Assembly: GCA_945888515.1 (NCBI GenBank)
Contig: CAMDAD010000017.1
Span: 1 to 62,005 of the forward strand
Source of the DNA: Akkermansia muciniphila
GTDB taxonomy: Bacteria; Verrucomicrobiota; Verrucomicrobiia; Verrucomicrobiales; Akkermansiaceae
DNA: 62,005 bases
Reading direction: 5' to 3'
Shown: one piece after another, positions 47,013 to 58,618 of the stretch
How the letters are laid out: every line of letters begins with the position of its first letter
Numbering within the stretch: position 1 is the stretch's first letter
The notes under the pieces: generated by a model
Told to the model about the DNA's origin: nothing
What the model saw: only the letters and a program-made list of their open reading frames with translations
Databases searched by the model: none
Translations under genes and position numbers: made by a program

Positions 47013-48914
47013 ATGCGAATTTTCGCCCTTACCGGCGGCATCGCCAGCGGCAAATCCACCGTATGCCGCTTGCTGCGCGAATTGTGCCCTGCCGTTACCA
47101 TCTTTGACTGCGATGCAGCCACCAGAAGACTTCACAGCAATCCCGCTGTGGTGGAGCAGTGTCGTGCCGTTTTCGGTGATGAAGCCATTTTTGCTCCGAA
47201 AAATTGCCTTGATCGTGATTTTTTGCGGAAAAAAGTGTTTGCTGATGACGCCGCGCGCACCCAACTGGAAGCCATCATTCACCCGCTGATCCGGCAGGAG
47301 TGCCAGGAAGCTTTGACCCACGCGCAGCAGTCGACCTCTTCTCCTGTCTTCATCGCCGACGTGCCGCTGCTATTTGAAAACGGCTTCGATTTCGGTCAGG
47401 AAAAGTCGCTGCTCGTGGCCTCGAGTTTTGACACGCAAGTGCGGCGACTGCGCAATCGCACGCGGCTCGATGATGAAATGATCCACTCGATCATCGCCGC
47501 ACAAATGCCCGTGGCGCAAAAAATGTTGCTAGCGGATGTGGTGTTCTGGAACGAAGGCCCACTATCGAGTTTGCGCACGCAAATTGCCCGGTTTTTAGAA
47601 TCACAGGAAATCACCACGGCGGATCACGCTGCGATCCACTCGATGCCCATCGTGCTCCCAGTTTCCATCAATATCAATCAGTTCCGCCAAAAGCCCCTCG
47701 CTGAGCTGCACGACATGGCCGATGCCGTTCCCAGCCTCCAGGTAGCTCACGCGACAAAAAGCCAGTTGGTTTACGAATTGTTGCAATTTTATGTGATGGA
47801 GGGCGTGGAACTCACTTGCGAAGGAGTTCTGGAGATTGGCAAAGAAAATTATGCCATCCTTCGCGATCCAGCACGAAGCTTCCGCAGTTGCCAGGATGAC
47901 ATCCACGTGCCCATCAATTTCATTCGGGAATACGGCCTGCAATCCGGGCAAATGGTAAAACTCCGCGTGCGTGCGCCGAAGGAAAAGGACAAGTTCCTCA
48001 CGACCGCTGCCATCTTGGAAATCGAGGGGAAGGATGTGCGCGACTGGCAGCAACCGATCGATTTCGACAAATTGACGCCACTGTTTCCGGATCGCCGCGT
48101 TTACCTCGAGGGCCCCGGTGCCGAGTTCTTGAGCGTTCGCTTGGTCGATCTCATCGCCCCGCTCGGTCTCGGTCAGCGTGCCCTGATTGTCGCGCCGCCT
48201 CGCGGAGGCAAAACGATCCTGTTAAAGCAACTGGCTAAGGCGATCAAAAACAACCATCCCAGTGCGGAACTGATCGTTCTCCTGCTGGATGAGAGACCGG
48301 AAGAGGTCACCGATTTCGAGGAAACGGTGGGCTGCACGGTGTATGCGTCGACCTTTGATGAATCGCCCAAACGACACGCGCAAGTGGCAGACATCGTGCT
48401 GGACCGCGCCAAGCGACTGGTGGAACAGGGCAAAGATGTCATCCTGTTGCTCGATTCATTGACTCGCCTCGCCCGCGGTCACAACGCAGCGAACCAGTCG
48501 GGCCCGATCGGTTCCGGTGGCGTATCTCCCATCGCACTGCAGAAATCGCGTAAGTTCTTTGGCGCCGCGCGCAATGTCGAGGAAGGTGGCTCGCTGACCA
48601 TTCTCGCCACGGCTCTGATCGAAACAGAATCCCGCATGGACGATGTGATTTTCGAGGAATTCAAGGGCACCGGTAACATGGAAATCCGCCTGGACCGCGA
48701 GCTGGCAGAACGTCGCATTTATCCTGCGATCCATATTCCCCAATCCGGCACGCGAAATGATGATCGATTGTATCATCCAGATGAATTCGCCAAAGTGCTA
48801 GACATCCGCCGCCAGCTCGCACAGTTGCCCTACGGGGAAGCCATCGAAACGCTGATGAAAAACCTGAAAGCGACGCAAAACAATGCGGAATTACTGCTGC
48901 GCGGGATTCGCTGA
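47013..48914 (+). CDS. coaE-rho: Fused dephospho-CoA kinase - transcription termination factor Rho
   Basis: One 633-residue frame joins two full enzymes. Residues 1-205 are dephospho-CoA kinase: P-loop GGIASGKST at 8-16, [11 protein letters not shown] at 31-41, and [16 protein letters not shown] near 113. Residues 211-633 are Rho: the N-terminal helical part, a cold-shock-like RNA-binding domain (near 264-325, [16 protein letters not shown]), Walker A APPRGGKT at 394-401, Walker B VILLLD at 476-481, and the R-loop GTGNME at 552-557. The Rho part is about 423 residues, close to E. coli (419). The linker holds an in-frame ATG (47643, Met211) that could also start free Rho, although no good Shine-Dalgarno precedes it. 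No stop or frameshift lies between the halves. Confidence 0.9.
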   Translation: MRIFALTGGIASGKSTVCRLLRELCPAVTIFDCDAATRRLHSNPAVVEQCRAVFGDEAIFAPKNCLDRDFLRKKVFADDAARTQLEAIIHPLIRQECQEALTHAQQSTSSPVFIADVPLLFENGFDFGQEKSLLVASSFDTQVRRLRNRTRLDDEMIHSIIAAQMPVAQKMLLADVVFWNEGPLSSLRTQIARFLESQEITTADHAAIHSMPIVLPVSININQFRQKPLAELHDMADAVPSLQVAHATKSQLVYELLQFYVMEGVELTCEGVLEIGKENYAILRDPARSFRSCQDDIHVPINFIREYGLQSGQMVKLRVRAPKEKDKFLTTAAILEIEGKDVRDWQQPIDFDKLTPLFPDRRVYLEGPGAEFLSVRLVDLIAPLGLGQRALIVAPPRGGKTILLKQLAKAIKNNHPSAELIVLLLDERPEEVTDFEETVGCTVYASTFDESPKRHAQVADIVLDRAKRLVEQGKDVILLLDSLTRLARGHNAANQSGPIGSGGVSPIALQKSRKFFGAARNVEEGGSLTILATALIETESRMDDVIFEEFKGTGNMEIRLDRELAERRIYPAIHIPQSGTRNDDRLYHPDEFAKVLDIRRQLAQLPYGEAIETLMKNLKATQNNAELLLRGIR

Positions 48915-49195
48915 TTTTGTCAAAAAATAGGTTGCATCCCGCCATGCATCGTATTGACTCATGGCAACCATAGATAGCCCTGTTGCGATGAAAAAACTCT
49001 CTCACTTACCGTTATGCTAACCGGCACGTTTCCCGCTATCGCTATCGACTCGGACGAGCAACGCGCCTGCGATTCGTCACCCCAGTGCCCGACCATCGTT
49101 CCCATGATCCGATGGGGCTGACTGATTGACCACACAGCGCCGTTGAGCCCAGCCCGGGCGCAGTGGTTTTTTGATTACCGTTACCGCCTCATTTC

Positions 49196-50260
49196 ATGCC
49201 GATACTCATTCAAGACTCTCCCAGCCTTCACGATCTCGTCAGCCGCATCGCGCCCACCGCACCTGTCTGCGCAATCGATACCGAGGCCGATAGCTTGCAC
49301 CGCTACAAGGAATCACTTTGTCTCATTCAACTCTCCGCTGGCGGGGAAAACGTGCTCATTGATCCGCTCGCGATCGGGGACATGAATCCCTTGGCTGAAT
49401 ATCTTTGCTCCTGTGAAGTTTGGATGCACGGCGCGGACTATGACATGACCATGATCCGACGGGAATACGGCAAGCTGCCGCCCGTGGTATGGGACACTCA
49501 GATCGGTGCGAGATTGTTAGGCTTGCGTAAATTTGGCCTCTCCGATCTGGTGGAGCACTGGTTTGGCGTAACCTTGCTCAAAACATCTCAAAAAGCCGAC
49601 TGGGGCAAACGTCCGATGACACCCACGATGCTGGATTATGCCATCAATGACGTTGTGTATCTTTTGCCTATGGGCGAATGCATCGTCGAGGAACTCATCG
49701 ATAAGGGTCGCTACGAATGGTTTGTGCAAAGCTGTGAGGCCGCGCGGAAAAAAATTCTCGAACGCGATGAAAACCGTGAAGAACTGTGGCGCATCAATGG
49801 TAGTGGGCGACTGAGCCCACGGGGCTTGGCCTACCTGCGCGCCCTCTGGCAATGGCGCGATGCCGAAGCCGCTTCTTGGGACAAACCATCCTTCATGGTG
49901 GTCAATAACAAGCAGATGATCGAATGGTCGGATCAGTTGTCTCAGGATCAACCCATCGCTTTGCCGCGCCATTTGCAACGCCCGGAGCGCCTCCGCCGTT
50001 ACGATAAAGCCGTCGCGTCTGCCGCAGCTCTTGCCGAGGAGGAACTGCCGGAAAAAATCCGCGCGCCCCGCCGGAAAAAAGATTCTGCCTTCGAACGCGC
50101 CGTGGAGGCTATCATCCAGAAACGCGATGCTGCCGCTTCCTCGCTCGATATCGACCCTTCGCTCCTGATCGCTCGCAGCGTGGCGGAATCGATCGCGGCA
50201 GGTGAGGTCGAGGTTCCTGATTGCCTGCTTCCCTGGCAAATCGAACAATTGCGTCTCTGA
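49196..50260 (+). CDS. rnd: Ribonuclease D
   Basis: A 354-residue DEDD-type 3'-5' exoribonuclease, which matures tRNA 3' ends. Asp28 and Glu30 (AIDTEAD) start the metal site. GADYDM and DTQIGARLLG follow, and YAINDVVYLLPM carries the final Tyr and Asp. An HRDC-like helical domain begins near 208 (RLSPRGLAYLRALWQWRDAE). No Shine-Dalgarno is obvious. The 281 bases before it hold no gene; at 49130-49165 a GC-rich weak hairpin precedes TTTTTT and may end coaE-rho transcripts. Confidence 0.88.
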   Translation: MPILIQDSPSLHDLVSRIAPTAPVCAIDTEADSLHRYKESLCLIQLSAGGENVLIDPLAIGDMNPLAEYLCSCEVWMHGADYDMTMIRREYGKLPPVVWDTQIGARLLGLRKFGLSDLVEHWFGVTLLKTSQKADWGKRPMTPTMLDYAINDVVYLLPMGECIVEELIDKGRYEWFVQSCEAARKKILERDENREELWRINGSGRLSPRGLAYLRALWQWRDAEAASWDKPSFMVVNNKQMIEWSDQLSQDQPIALPRHLQRPERLRRYDKAVASAAALAEEELPEKIRAPRRKKDSAFERAVEAIIQKRDAAASSLDIDPSLLIARSVAESIAAGEVEVPDCLLPWQIEQLRL

Positions 50261-50321
50261 TCGGTGGTCGCGCGCACGCCATGACAGCATCGCGCGATGC
50301 TACTCTCTAGCGCGCTTGTGA

Positions 50322-52997
<2,676 letters not shown>

Positions 52998-53133
52998 TCC
53001 ATTTGATTCATGATAAAATCATAAATCCCTGGTAGTTGCAGATACAAATTATGGTGACACATTGGAGCATATTGGACGCTTGACATCAACTATTTGGTAA
53101 GCCCGCGGAATTGGTTGCGGCCATTGTACCATT

Positions 53134-53526
53134 TCACCACAACACTCGCACTGCATAGTCAGAAGCAGACCAATGGGTGTCGCTCGTCACAGCTGTGAGT
53201 TTTTCTATACGGCATTGGCTGATGAGCAGTCGGTCGAATGGATCAGTGTGGACTTTTGGCAGGGAACAAACACCTGCCGCGTGCCGATAGCAAACATCCA
53301 GCAAGGAGAAGCCTGCTTCCGTAAGTTTCTCCTCGAGTCCGTTCGTTAAGCCTTTGGGTGCCTTGATTTTGCCGAGGCTAGCCTTGATCGCGATTTCCCA
53401 GATGCTCACGGCACTCACGAAAACCTCGTTCTCGGGATTCTCTATCGCCGCCGCCGCAGTTTCTGAGAGTTCATCATCATTGCGCAAAAACCAGAGCAGC
53501 GCGCATGTATCCAATAATAGTCTCAT
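53134..53526 (-). CDS. PIN-domain toxin (VapC-like)
   Basis: A 130-residue PIN-domain ribonuclease. The acidic set is visible: LLDTCALLWFL (Asp6), VSAVSIWEIAIKASLGKI (Glu near 44) and DPFDRLLISQC (Asp near 95), with a further Asp in TSDTHW. Such toxins cut tRNA or rRNA. Its start overlaps the antitoxin stop by 4 nt. The module lies between gyrB and gyrA on the opposite strand. Confidence 0.88.
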   Translation of the reverse strand: MRLLLDTCALLWFLRNDDELSETAAAAIENPENEVFVSAVSIWEIAIKASLGKIKAPKGLTNGLEEKLTEAGFSLLDVCYRHAAGVCSLPKVHTDPFDRLLISQCRIEKLTAVTSDTHWSASDYAVRVLW

Positions 53527-53750
53527 TGATACTCGTGAAATTCTGGTAAAGGTTCATTAAAATCAGTGGGCACTGGCCCGAATACTTTCTTCATCATGCC
53601 ACGTTTCCGCTGTTTCACCACAGGGGAGATAGGACGGAGTTCCGCCATCCGCTGTCCATTGCGAGTGATCACGAATACCTCACCCGCAGCCGCTTCGCGC
53701 AAGATTTCGGAAAACCGCGACTTCGCATCATACGATGCAATTGTTTTCAT
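53523..53750 (-). CDS. Phd/YefM-family antitoxin
   Basis: A 75-residue antitoxin. MKTIASYDAKSRFSEILREA and GEVFVITRNGQRMAELRPI form the Phd fold. The C-terminal PVPTDFNEPLPEFHEYQ is the toxin-binding tail. I start at ATG 53750; a TTG in frame at 53759 overlaps the promoter -10 and is unlikely. It pairs with the PIN toxin and overlaps it by 4 nt. It is the second Phd-type antitoxin in this window, with no close sequence match to the one at 13518. Confidence 0.88.
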   Translation of the reverse strand: MKTIASYDAKSRFSEILREAAAGEVFVITRNGQRMAELRPISPVVKQRKRGMMKKVFGPVPTDFNEPLPEFHEYQ

Positions 53751-53758
53751 GAGAGACA

Positions 53759-53787
53759 AAAATACTTTAACTGGTCTGACTGGTCAA
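53759..53787 (-). promoter_or_regulatory. Promoter of the Phd-PIN module with direct repeats
   Basis: On the minus strand TTGACC (53787-53782) and TATTTT (53764-53759) are 17 nt apart, a near-consensus promoter. Between and across them is a direct repeat, GACCAGT-CA-GACCAGT, which could bind the antitoxin. The -10 ends 8 nt before the ATG, so the leader would be a few bases at most. Confidence 0.65.
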
Positions 53788-53944
53788 TGTTTATTTCTCA
53801 ATCGTGAGTTTTACGGCCTATTATTTCGGCAAAATTCTTTCTCTTTCCAAGCCTTTTTCGGTTCTTATTACTTGCCAATTGTGGCGCATTTCGGAACAAT
53901 GGAGCTGCGTCTGGCACAACCTTCCAGACTCAATCGGAAAGTCC

Positions 53945-56563
53945 ATGTCCAACGACCATATTAAGCCAATCAGCGTAGCGGAAGAACTCTCGACTTCCTT
54001 CCTCGACTATTCGATGTCCGTCATCATCTCCCGCGCGCTGCCCGATGTACGCGATGGGTTGAAGCCCTCGCAGCGCCGCATTCTGTTTGCGATGCGCGAG
54101 CTGAATTTGGCCCCTGGCAAACAACACATCAAGTGCGCGAAGATTTGCGGTGACACCTCGGGGAACTACCACCCGCACGGCGAAGCGGTCATTTATCCCA
54201 CACTGGTCAATATGGGTCAGCATTGGACCATGCGCGAGACGCTGATCGATGGGCAAGGCAACTTCGGATCGGTAGAAGGCGACCCACCGGCTGCGATGCG
54301 ATACACGGAAGCGCGTCTCACCCATCTGGGTATGGCGATGATGGAAGACCTGGAAAAGGAAACCGTCGACTTCGTGCCGAACTATGACGAGCGACTCACC
54401 GAGCCAACGGTTCTGCCTGCTGCTTTCCCGAATCTTTTAGTCAATGGCGGCACGGGTATCGCCGTAGGCATGGCGACCAATCTCGCACCGCACAACCTCC
54501 GCGAAATCGTCAGTGCCATTTGCGCGCAGATCGACAATCCCGCGATCACTTTGCCGGAATTGATGCAACACGTCAAAGGCCCCGACTTTGCCGGCAAATG
54601 CGAAATCCGTGGCCTCAAGGGCATCGAAGAATATTTCCGCACGGGACGCGGCTCTGTACGGTTGCGCGGTCGCATCGAGATCGATGAACAGGAAAGCGGC
54701 AAAAGCATTCTGACGATTCGCGAAGTGCCCCATGGCGTGAACCGTGCGACCTTGCAAGAGCGCATCGCCGAACTGGTGAATGAAAAAATCCTCACCGGGA
54801 TTTCCGGCATGCGCGATCTATCGGATGAGGAAACGCGCATCGAGATCGAGCTGAAACGCGATGCCCGCCCGCAAGTTGTGGCCAATCAGATTTTCAAACT
54901 CACCAGCATGGATACTTCCTACAGTATCAACATGCTGGCGATTCACGAGAAGCGTCCGAAGATGCTCACGCTGAAAGATGCCATCGACTGCTACATCGAG
55001 CATCGCCGCGAAGTCATCGTGCGTCGCACAAAATACTTGTTGCGCAAGGCCGAAGATCGCGCGGAAAACCTCGAGGCCTACCTACTCGCGCTCGGTCATC
55101 TCGATGACTTCATTCACATCATTCGTTCGTCGAAAAACCGTGATGAAGCGCGCGAACGTCTCGCTGCCTATACTTTCCCCGTGGCCACCGCCGAAAGCCT
55201 CGGCATCCTCATCCGCTCGCAGCCATCGGTGCAGGGCGATACCTACGTTTTCTCCGAGCGCCAGGTCAATGCGATTCTCGAACTCCGCCTCTATCAACTC
55301 ACCGGTATGGAGCGCGACAAGATCAAGGGAGAATACGACAACGTGCTCGCCGAGATCATCGACTTCATGGACATTATCGCCCGTGAGATCCGCGTGCTCA
55401 CCATCATCAAGGACGAGCTGCGCGCCATCGGCGAAAAATACGGCACACCCCGCCGCTGCCCCATCCTTCCCGATGAAGGAGAGATCGCGATCGAGGACCT
55501 CATCGCCAACGACTCGATGATCGTCACGCTCACCCATCGCGGCTACATCAAGCGCACTCCTGCTAGCGAGTTCCGGGTGCAAGCGCGCGGCGGCAAAGGT
55601 CTGCGCGGTATGGAAACCCGCAACTCTGGCGACCAGGAAGACGATTTCATCGAGCATCTGTTCTCTACGCAGGCGCACGATTACCTGATGTTCTTCACTA
55701 ACACTGGCCGCGTTTATGTGGAGCGCGTCTATGACATCCCCGAAGGTTCGCGCGCCGCGAAAGGCCGTGGCATTCGCAACGTGCTCAATCTCCAGCCCGA
55801 AGAAAAAATCGCTGCGCTGCTGCGCCTCGAACGCGTGACCGATGAGAGCAATAACGATATCACATTCCGCGATGAGGCAGGATTCATCTTGTTTGCGACA
55901 AAAGTTGGGTTGGTGAAAAAAACACCGCTCAACGATTACCGCAACTATCGCAAGGCTGGACTCAACGCCATCAATCTCGAAGAAGGCGATGAACTCATCG
56001 GCGTGCGCCTCACCACTGGCAATGACGAAGTCATTCTCGTCACCCGCCACGGCATCAGCATCCGTTTCCACGAAGAGCAAGCGCGCAGCATGGGACGCAC
56101 GGCCACCGGTGTCTGGGGCATTCGTCCCGAAGACGGCGACCACGTTGTCAGCCTTGCGCTCGTCACGCCAGGCAGCACTTTGTTAGTCGCTGCCGAAAAT
56201 GGTCTAGGCAAACGCACTGCCTTCGAAGAATACCGTCTGCAATCGCGCGGAGGCAAAGGGATCATCACGATGAAAGTCACTGAAAAAACTGGCAACGTCG
56301 TCGGCGCCGTGACAGTCGAAGAACAAGATGAACTCATGCTTATGACTAACACCGGTCTGAGCATCCGCATCAAAGTCAACACCATTCGGGAAACCGGGCG
56401 CAATGCCCAAGGCGTGAAACTTCTTTCCATGAAAGACGGCGAAACCCTTCAGGACATCGCCAAAGTCATCCCCGATGGCGAGGACAGCGGATCGGATGTC
56501 GCAGAGACATTGTCCACGGACGACGTTCTTCCCGGCGAAGAAATCACAGCGGAGGATGCATAA
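53945..56563 (+). CDS. gyrA: DNA gyrase subunit A
   Basis: An 872-residue GyrA. The active-site Tyr120 is in AAMRYTEARL, and the DNA gate starts ALPDVRDGLKPSQRRILFAM near 31. A GyrA-box-like QSRGGKG in the C-terminal propeller distinguishes it from ParC. In the quinolone region the E. coli Ser83 and Asp87 positions are Ala81 and Pro85 here (HGEAVIYPT at 78-86). I start at ATG 53945, with GGAAAG just upstream; a longer in-frame start at 53804 overlaps the antitoxin promoter region. A perfect 12-bp hairpin follows the stop. Confidence 0.96.
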   Translation: MSNDHIKPISVAEELSTSFLDYSMSVIISRALPDVRDGLKPSQRRILFAMRELNLAPGKQHIKCAKICGDTSGNYHPHGEAVIYPTLVNMGQHWTMRETLIDGQGNFGSVEGDPPAAMRYTEARLTHLGMAMMEDLEKETVDFVPNYDERLTEPTVLPAAFPNLLVNGGTGIAVGMATNLAPHNLREIVSAICAQIDNPAITLPELMQHVKGPDFAGKCEIRGLKGIEEYFRTGRGSVRLRGRIEIDEQESGKSILTIREVPHGVNRATLQERIAELVNEKILTGISGMRDLSDEETRIEIELKRDARPQVVANQIFKLTSMDTSYSINMLAIHEKRPKMLTLKDAIDCYIEHRREVIVRRTKYLLRKAEDRAENLEAYLLALGHLDDFIHIIRSSKNRDEARERLAAYTFPVATAESLGILIRSQPSVQGDTYVFSERQVNAILELRLYQLTGMERDKIKGEYDNVLAEIIDFMDIIAREIRVLTIIKDELRAIGEKYGTPRRCPILPDEGEIAIEDLIANDSMIVTLTHRGYIKRTPASEFRVQARGGKGLRGMETRNSGDQEDDFIEHLFSTQAHDYLMFFTNTGRVYVERVYDIPEGSRAAKGRGIRNVLNLQPEEKIAALLRLERVTDESNNDITFRDEAGFILFATKVGLVKKTPLNDYRNYRKAGLNAINLEEGDELIGVRLTTGNDEVILVTRHGISIRFHEEQARSMGRTATGVWGIRPEDGDHVVSLALVTPGSTLLVAAENGLGKRTAFEEYRLQSRGGKGIITMKVTEKTGNVVGAVTVEEQDELMLMTNTGLSIRIKVNTIRETGRNAQGVKLLSMKDGETLQDIAKVIPDGEDSGSDVAETLSTDDVLPGEEITAEDA

Positions 56564-56568
56564 ATTTT

Positions 56569-56601
56569 ACGGGCCGATCCATGGTTCAGGGATCGGCCCG
56601 T
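56569..56601 (+). terminator. Strong hairpin after gyrA
   Basis: Arms ACGGGCCGATCC and GGATCGGCCCGT pair perfectly (12 bp) around a 9-nt loop, starting 6 nt after the gyrA stop. There is no run of T after the stem, so it may act as an RNA 3'-end stabiliser or a Rho-linked end rather than a classic terminator. Confidence 0.6.
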
Positions 56602-56742
56602 TAGAATATTCCGTAACGAGTGAAGCTGAGATCACGACGACCTGCCTCAGGATTCTGGCTCCTGCTGTAACATTTCAGAGAGCGAAAAATTCATCGTATT
56701 ATGTGTGTCGTTTTTTTATGATCATGTGGCGAGGTGTCGATT

Positions 56743-57129
56743 CTAATCAAGCCCACGCGCGGCGATGTCATCTTCATCCCAGCCGAGAAAATGGCCTAGC
56801 TCGTGGAGGTAGGTGGTCGCCACTTCGGCGCGATAATCCTGCTCATCGTTTTCCACCCATTCCCATAGATTTTCCAGAAACAATCGGATGCGTGGAAGCT
56901 CGTCGGGGGCGGGTTCATCGAGCAAGCAAGTCCCCTCGAACAATCCCAGCTCATCACCATCCCGATCGGCATCGGAGGAATCACCTGCGGGCCGTGCCTC
57001 CAGCGAGACTACGCAGCGCAGCGCTGTTTTTTTGATTTCTGGTGGCAGGGCCTCCATGAGCAAAGCTAGTTCCTCCTCGGCCCACTTCTGTAAGTTGGCA
57101 TCGTTCACCCGAGCAACGTAGGCCGACAT
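56743..57129 (-). CDS. Zincin-like metallopeptidase family protein
   Basis: A 128-residue protein ending in YLHELGHFLGWDEDDIAARG. HExxHxxGxxxxD is the metal-binding signature of the PF06262-type acidic metallopeptidases, which carry it at the very C-terminus as here. The rest is acidic (DSSDADRDGDE). The start is uncertain: ATG 57129 (MSAYVARVN) or an in-frame start at 57159. Function in bacteria is unknown. It is divergent from the GAF gene with about 75 nt between. Confidence 0.75.
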   Translation of the reverse strand: MSAYVARVNDANLQKWAEEELALLMEALPPEIKKTALRCVVSLEARPAGDSSDADRDGDELGLFEGTCLLDEPAPDELPRIRLFLENLWEWVENDEQDYRAEVATTYLHELGHFLGWDEDDIAARGLD

Positions 57130-57204
57130 CCCTCTCGCCGCAATGCCGGAATCTGCCACAAAAAAAGTTGCGCAAATGGCGATGCCGAATACGTATCACT
57201 CCGT

Positions 57205-57633
57205 ATGATTTCCGACCATCAAGCCTGGCTGCAAGACGTCTTGCGCGAATTTTCCTGCCAAACTGGCACCGTTCACCGTAGCACTCCCGATGGCACCCAC
57301 CTCACACTCGTGACGCAGATTGGCGTGCCCGAAGCGTTGCTCGACAAAATTGCGCTCATTCCCTTCGGCAAAGGCATCGCTGGTGCGGCAGCGGAGCGCC
57401 GCGAGCCGGTGGAGCTGTGCAATCTGCAACAAGACCTAGGCGGGGTGGCGCGGCCAGATGCGCGCCAAACCAGCGTCTCCGGTTCGCTTGCCGTGCCGAT
57501 TTTTTCCAGCGATGGCAAGACGGTGCTGGGGGTGCTAGGAATCGGCATGATGGCACCGCATGACTTCACGTGTGAAGAGCAGGCCGCGCTGGTGGCCAAG
57601 ACTTTGCCCTGGCGCGAAGAATTCGAGCGCTGA
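57205..57633 (+). CDS. Stand-alone GAF-domain protein
   Basis: A 142-residue protein that is essentially one GAF domain. HRSTPDGTHLTLVTQIGVP opens it, IPFGKGIAGAAAERREPVEL is the typical core, and SGSLAVPIFSSDGKTVLGVL ends it. GAF domains bind small molecules or sense redox state (free-Met sulfoxide reductase is one relative, but its cysteine pattern is not clearly present). The next gene, jag-like, starts 39 nt later. Confidence 0.75.
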   Translation: MISDHQAWLQDVLREFSCQTGTVHRSTPDGTHLTLVTQIGVPEALLDKIALIPFGKGIAGAAAERREPVELCNLQQDLGGVARPDARQTSVSGSLAVPIFSSDGKTVLGVLGIGMMAPHDFTCEEQAALVAKTLPWREEFER

Positions 57634-57672
57634 GTGTTGACCCCCCGCGAGAAGGCTGCTAGTCTCGCAGTC

Positions 57673-58137
57673 ATGAAAGCTGAAGATGCCGCGAAAAAAG
57701 TCCTAGATACCATGCTGGGTCACCTCGGTTTTACCGCTACCATCGATCTAGAGCAGGACGAGGAGGGACCATGTTTGCAAATTACCACCACGCAGTCCGA
57801 GTGGCTGATCGGTGATGAAGGCGATAGGTTGGATGATCTTCAATACCTAGTGAATCGCTTGCTGCGGAAGCACTACGAGGACGCGCCGCGCATCAAGGTC
57901 GATTGCGCCCATTTCCGCCGCATGCAGGAAGAAAAACTGCGCACGGAGGTCAGACAGCTCGCCGAAAAAGTCAAAGGCAGTGGCAAGCCGTTTCAAATGC
58001 GCCCGCTCAATGCCTACTACCGCCGCCTCGTCTATCAAGCCCTGCTCGATAACCAGCAGATCGAAGCGCATTCGCCCGAGGGCGCGAGCCGCCTGAAGCG
58101 TATCACGCTCAAACTCAAATCCACCGATACCCCCTAA
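57673..58137 (+). CDS. KhpB/Jag-like KH-R3H RNA-binding protein
   Basis: A 154-residue protein like Jag/KhpB, an RNA-binding protein linked to cell division and sRNA binding in other bacteria. It has a KH-like GDEGDRLDDLQYLVNRLL near 45-62, with the KH GxxG loop as GDEG. An R3H-like region follows, but the usual ERR-x-x-H is AYYRRLVYQAL, with Tyr in place of His. The N-terminal Jag domain is missing. I start at ATG 57673, since that fits the family; a GTG at 57634 is possible. It lies between a GAF gene and DoxX. Confidence 0.78.
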   Translation: MKAEDAAKKVLDTMLGHLGFTATIDLEQDEEGPCLQITTTQSEWLIGDEGDRLDDLQYLVNRLLRKHYEDAPRIKVDCAHFRRMQEEKLRTEVRQLAEKVKGSGKPFQMRPLNAYYRRLVYQALLDNQQIEAHSPEGASRLKRITLKLKSTDTP

Positions 58138-58138
58138 C

Positions 58139-58594
58139 ATGATGAAAAAATGGTTTTTCAGCAATAGCACTTTCGATCCCATGGCATCGGCTGGTCTGCT
58201 TGCCCTGCGCATCGGCATTGGCTCGATGATGCTCGGACTGCACGGCTGGGAGAAATACCAAAATTTCGCTCAAGCCAAGGATTCGTTCCCAGTGCCGAAA
58301 ATTGTATTGCTCAGCAGCTGGATGAACTCCACCACCAGCCTCGTGTGCACGATTTTCGCGGAGGTGGTGTGCAGCGCTTTGATTATCGTCGGCATGGCAA
58401 CTCGTCCGGCGGCGGTTCTTCTCGCTTTCACAATGACCATGGCGGCCTTTGTGGTGCTGGCTGACAAGCCACTGGCGGGCAAGGAAATGGCATTGCTCTA
58501 CCTCACCGCCGCCGTGGCCTTGTTCTTCACGGGTGGGGGCATCTATTCGTTCGATGCGCGGTTTTCCATCGTCAAAAAGCGCATGTTCAGTTAG
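58139..58594 (+). CDS. DoxX family membrane protein
   Basis: A 151-residue protein with four hydrophobic segments (about 17-35, 70-88, 92-108, 118-136), matching DoxX. LLALRIGIGSMMLGLHGWEK near 20-40 is the family start, and AEVVCSALIIVGMATRPAA is the next helix. DoxX proteins are linked to quinone or thiol redox at the membrane, with few firm functions. The start is ATG 58139 or 58142. It starts 1 nt after the jag-like stop, so the two are coupled. Confidence 0.85.
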   Translation: MMKKWFFSNSTFDPMASAGLLALRIGIGSMMLGLHGWEKYQNFAQAKDSFPVPKIVLLSSWMNSTTSLVCTIFAEVVCSALIIVGMATRPAAVLLAFTMTMAAFVVLADKPLAGKEMALLYLTAAVALFFTGGGIYSFDARFSIVKKRMFS

Positions 58595-58618
58595 AGCATC
58601 GCGCTATTCCCTCGCCCC

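Noticed and set aside
47643-48914. Separate rho gene starting at Met211
   Set aside because: No Shine-Dalgarno before 47643 and the frame is continuous with coaE; kept as a possible internal start, not as a separate gene.
48915-49195. Short leader-peptide-like ORF (MKKLSHLPLC) near 48987-49019
   Set aside because: Only ten codons, no Shine-Dalgarno and no attenuator hairpin pair around it.
55082-56143. 353-codon minus-strand ORF inside gyrA
   Set aside because: Antisense shadow of gyrA; GC-rich third positions keep the opposite strand open.
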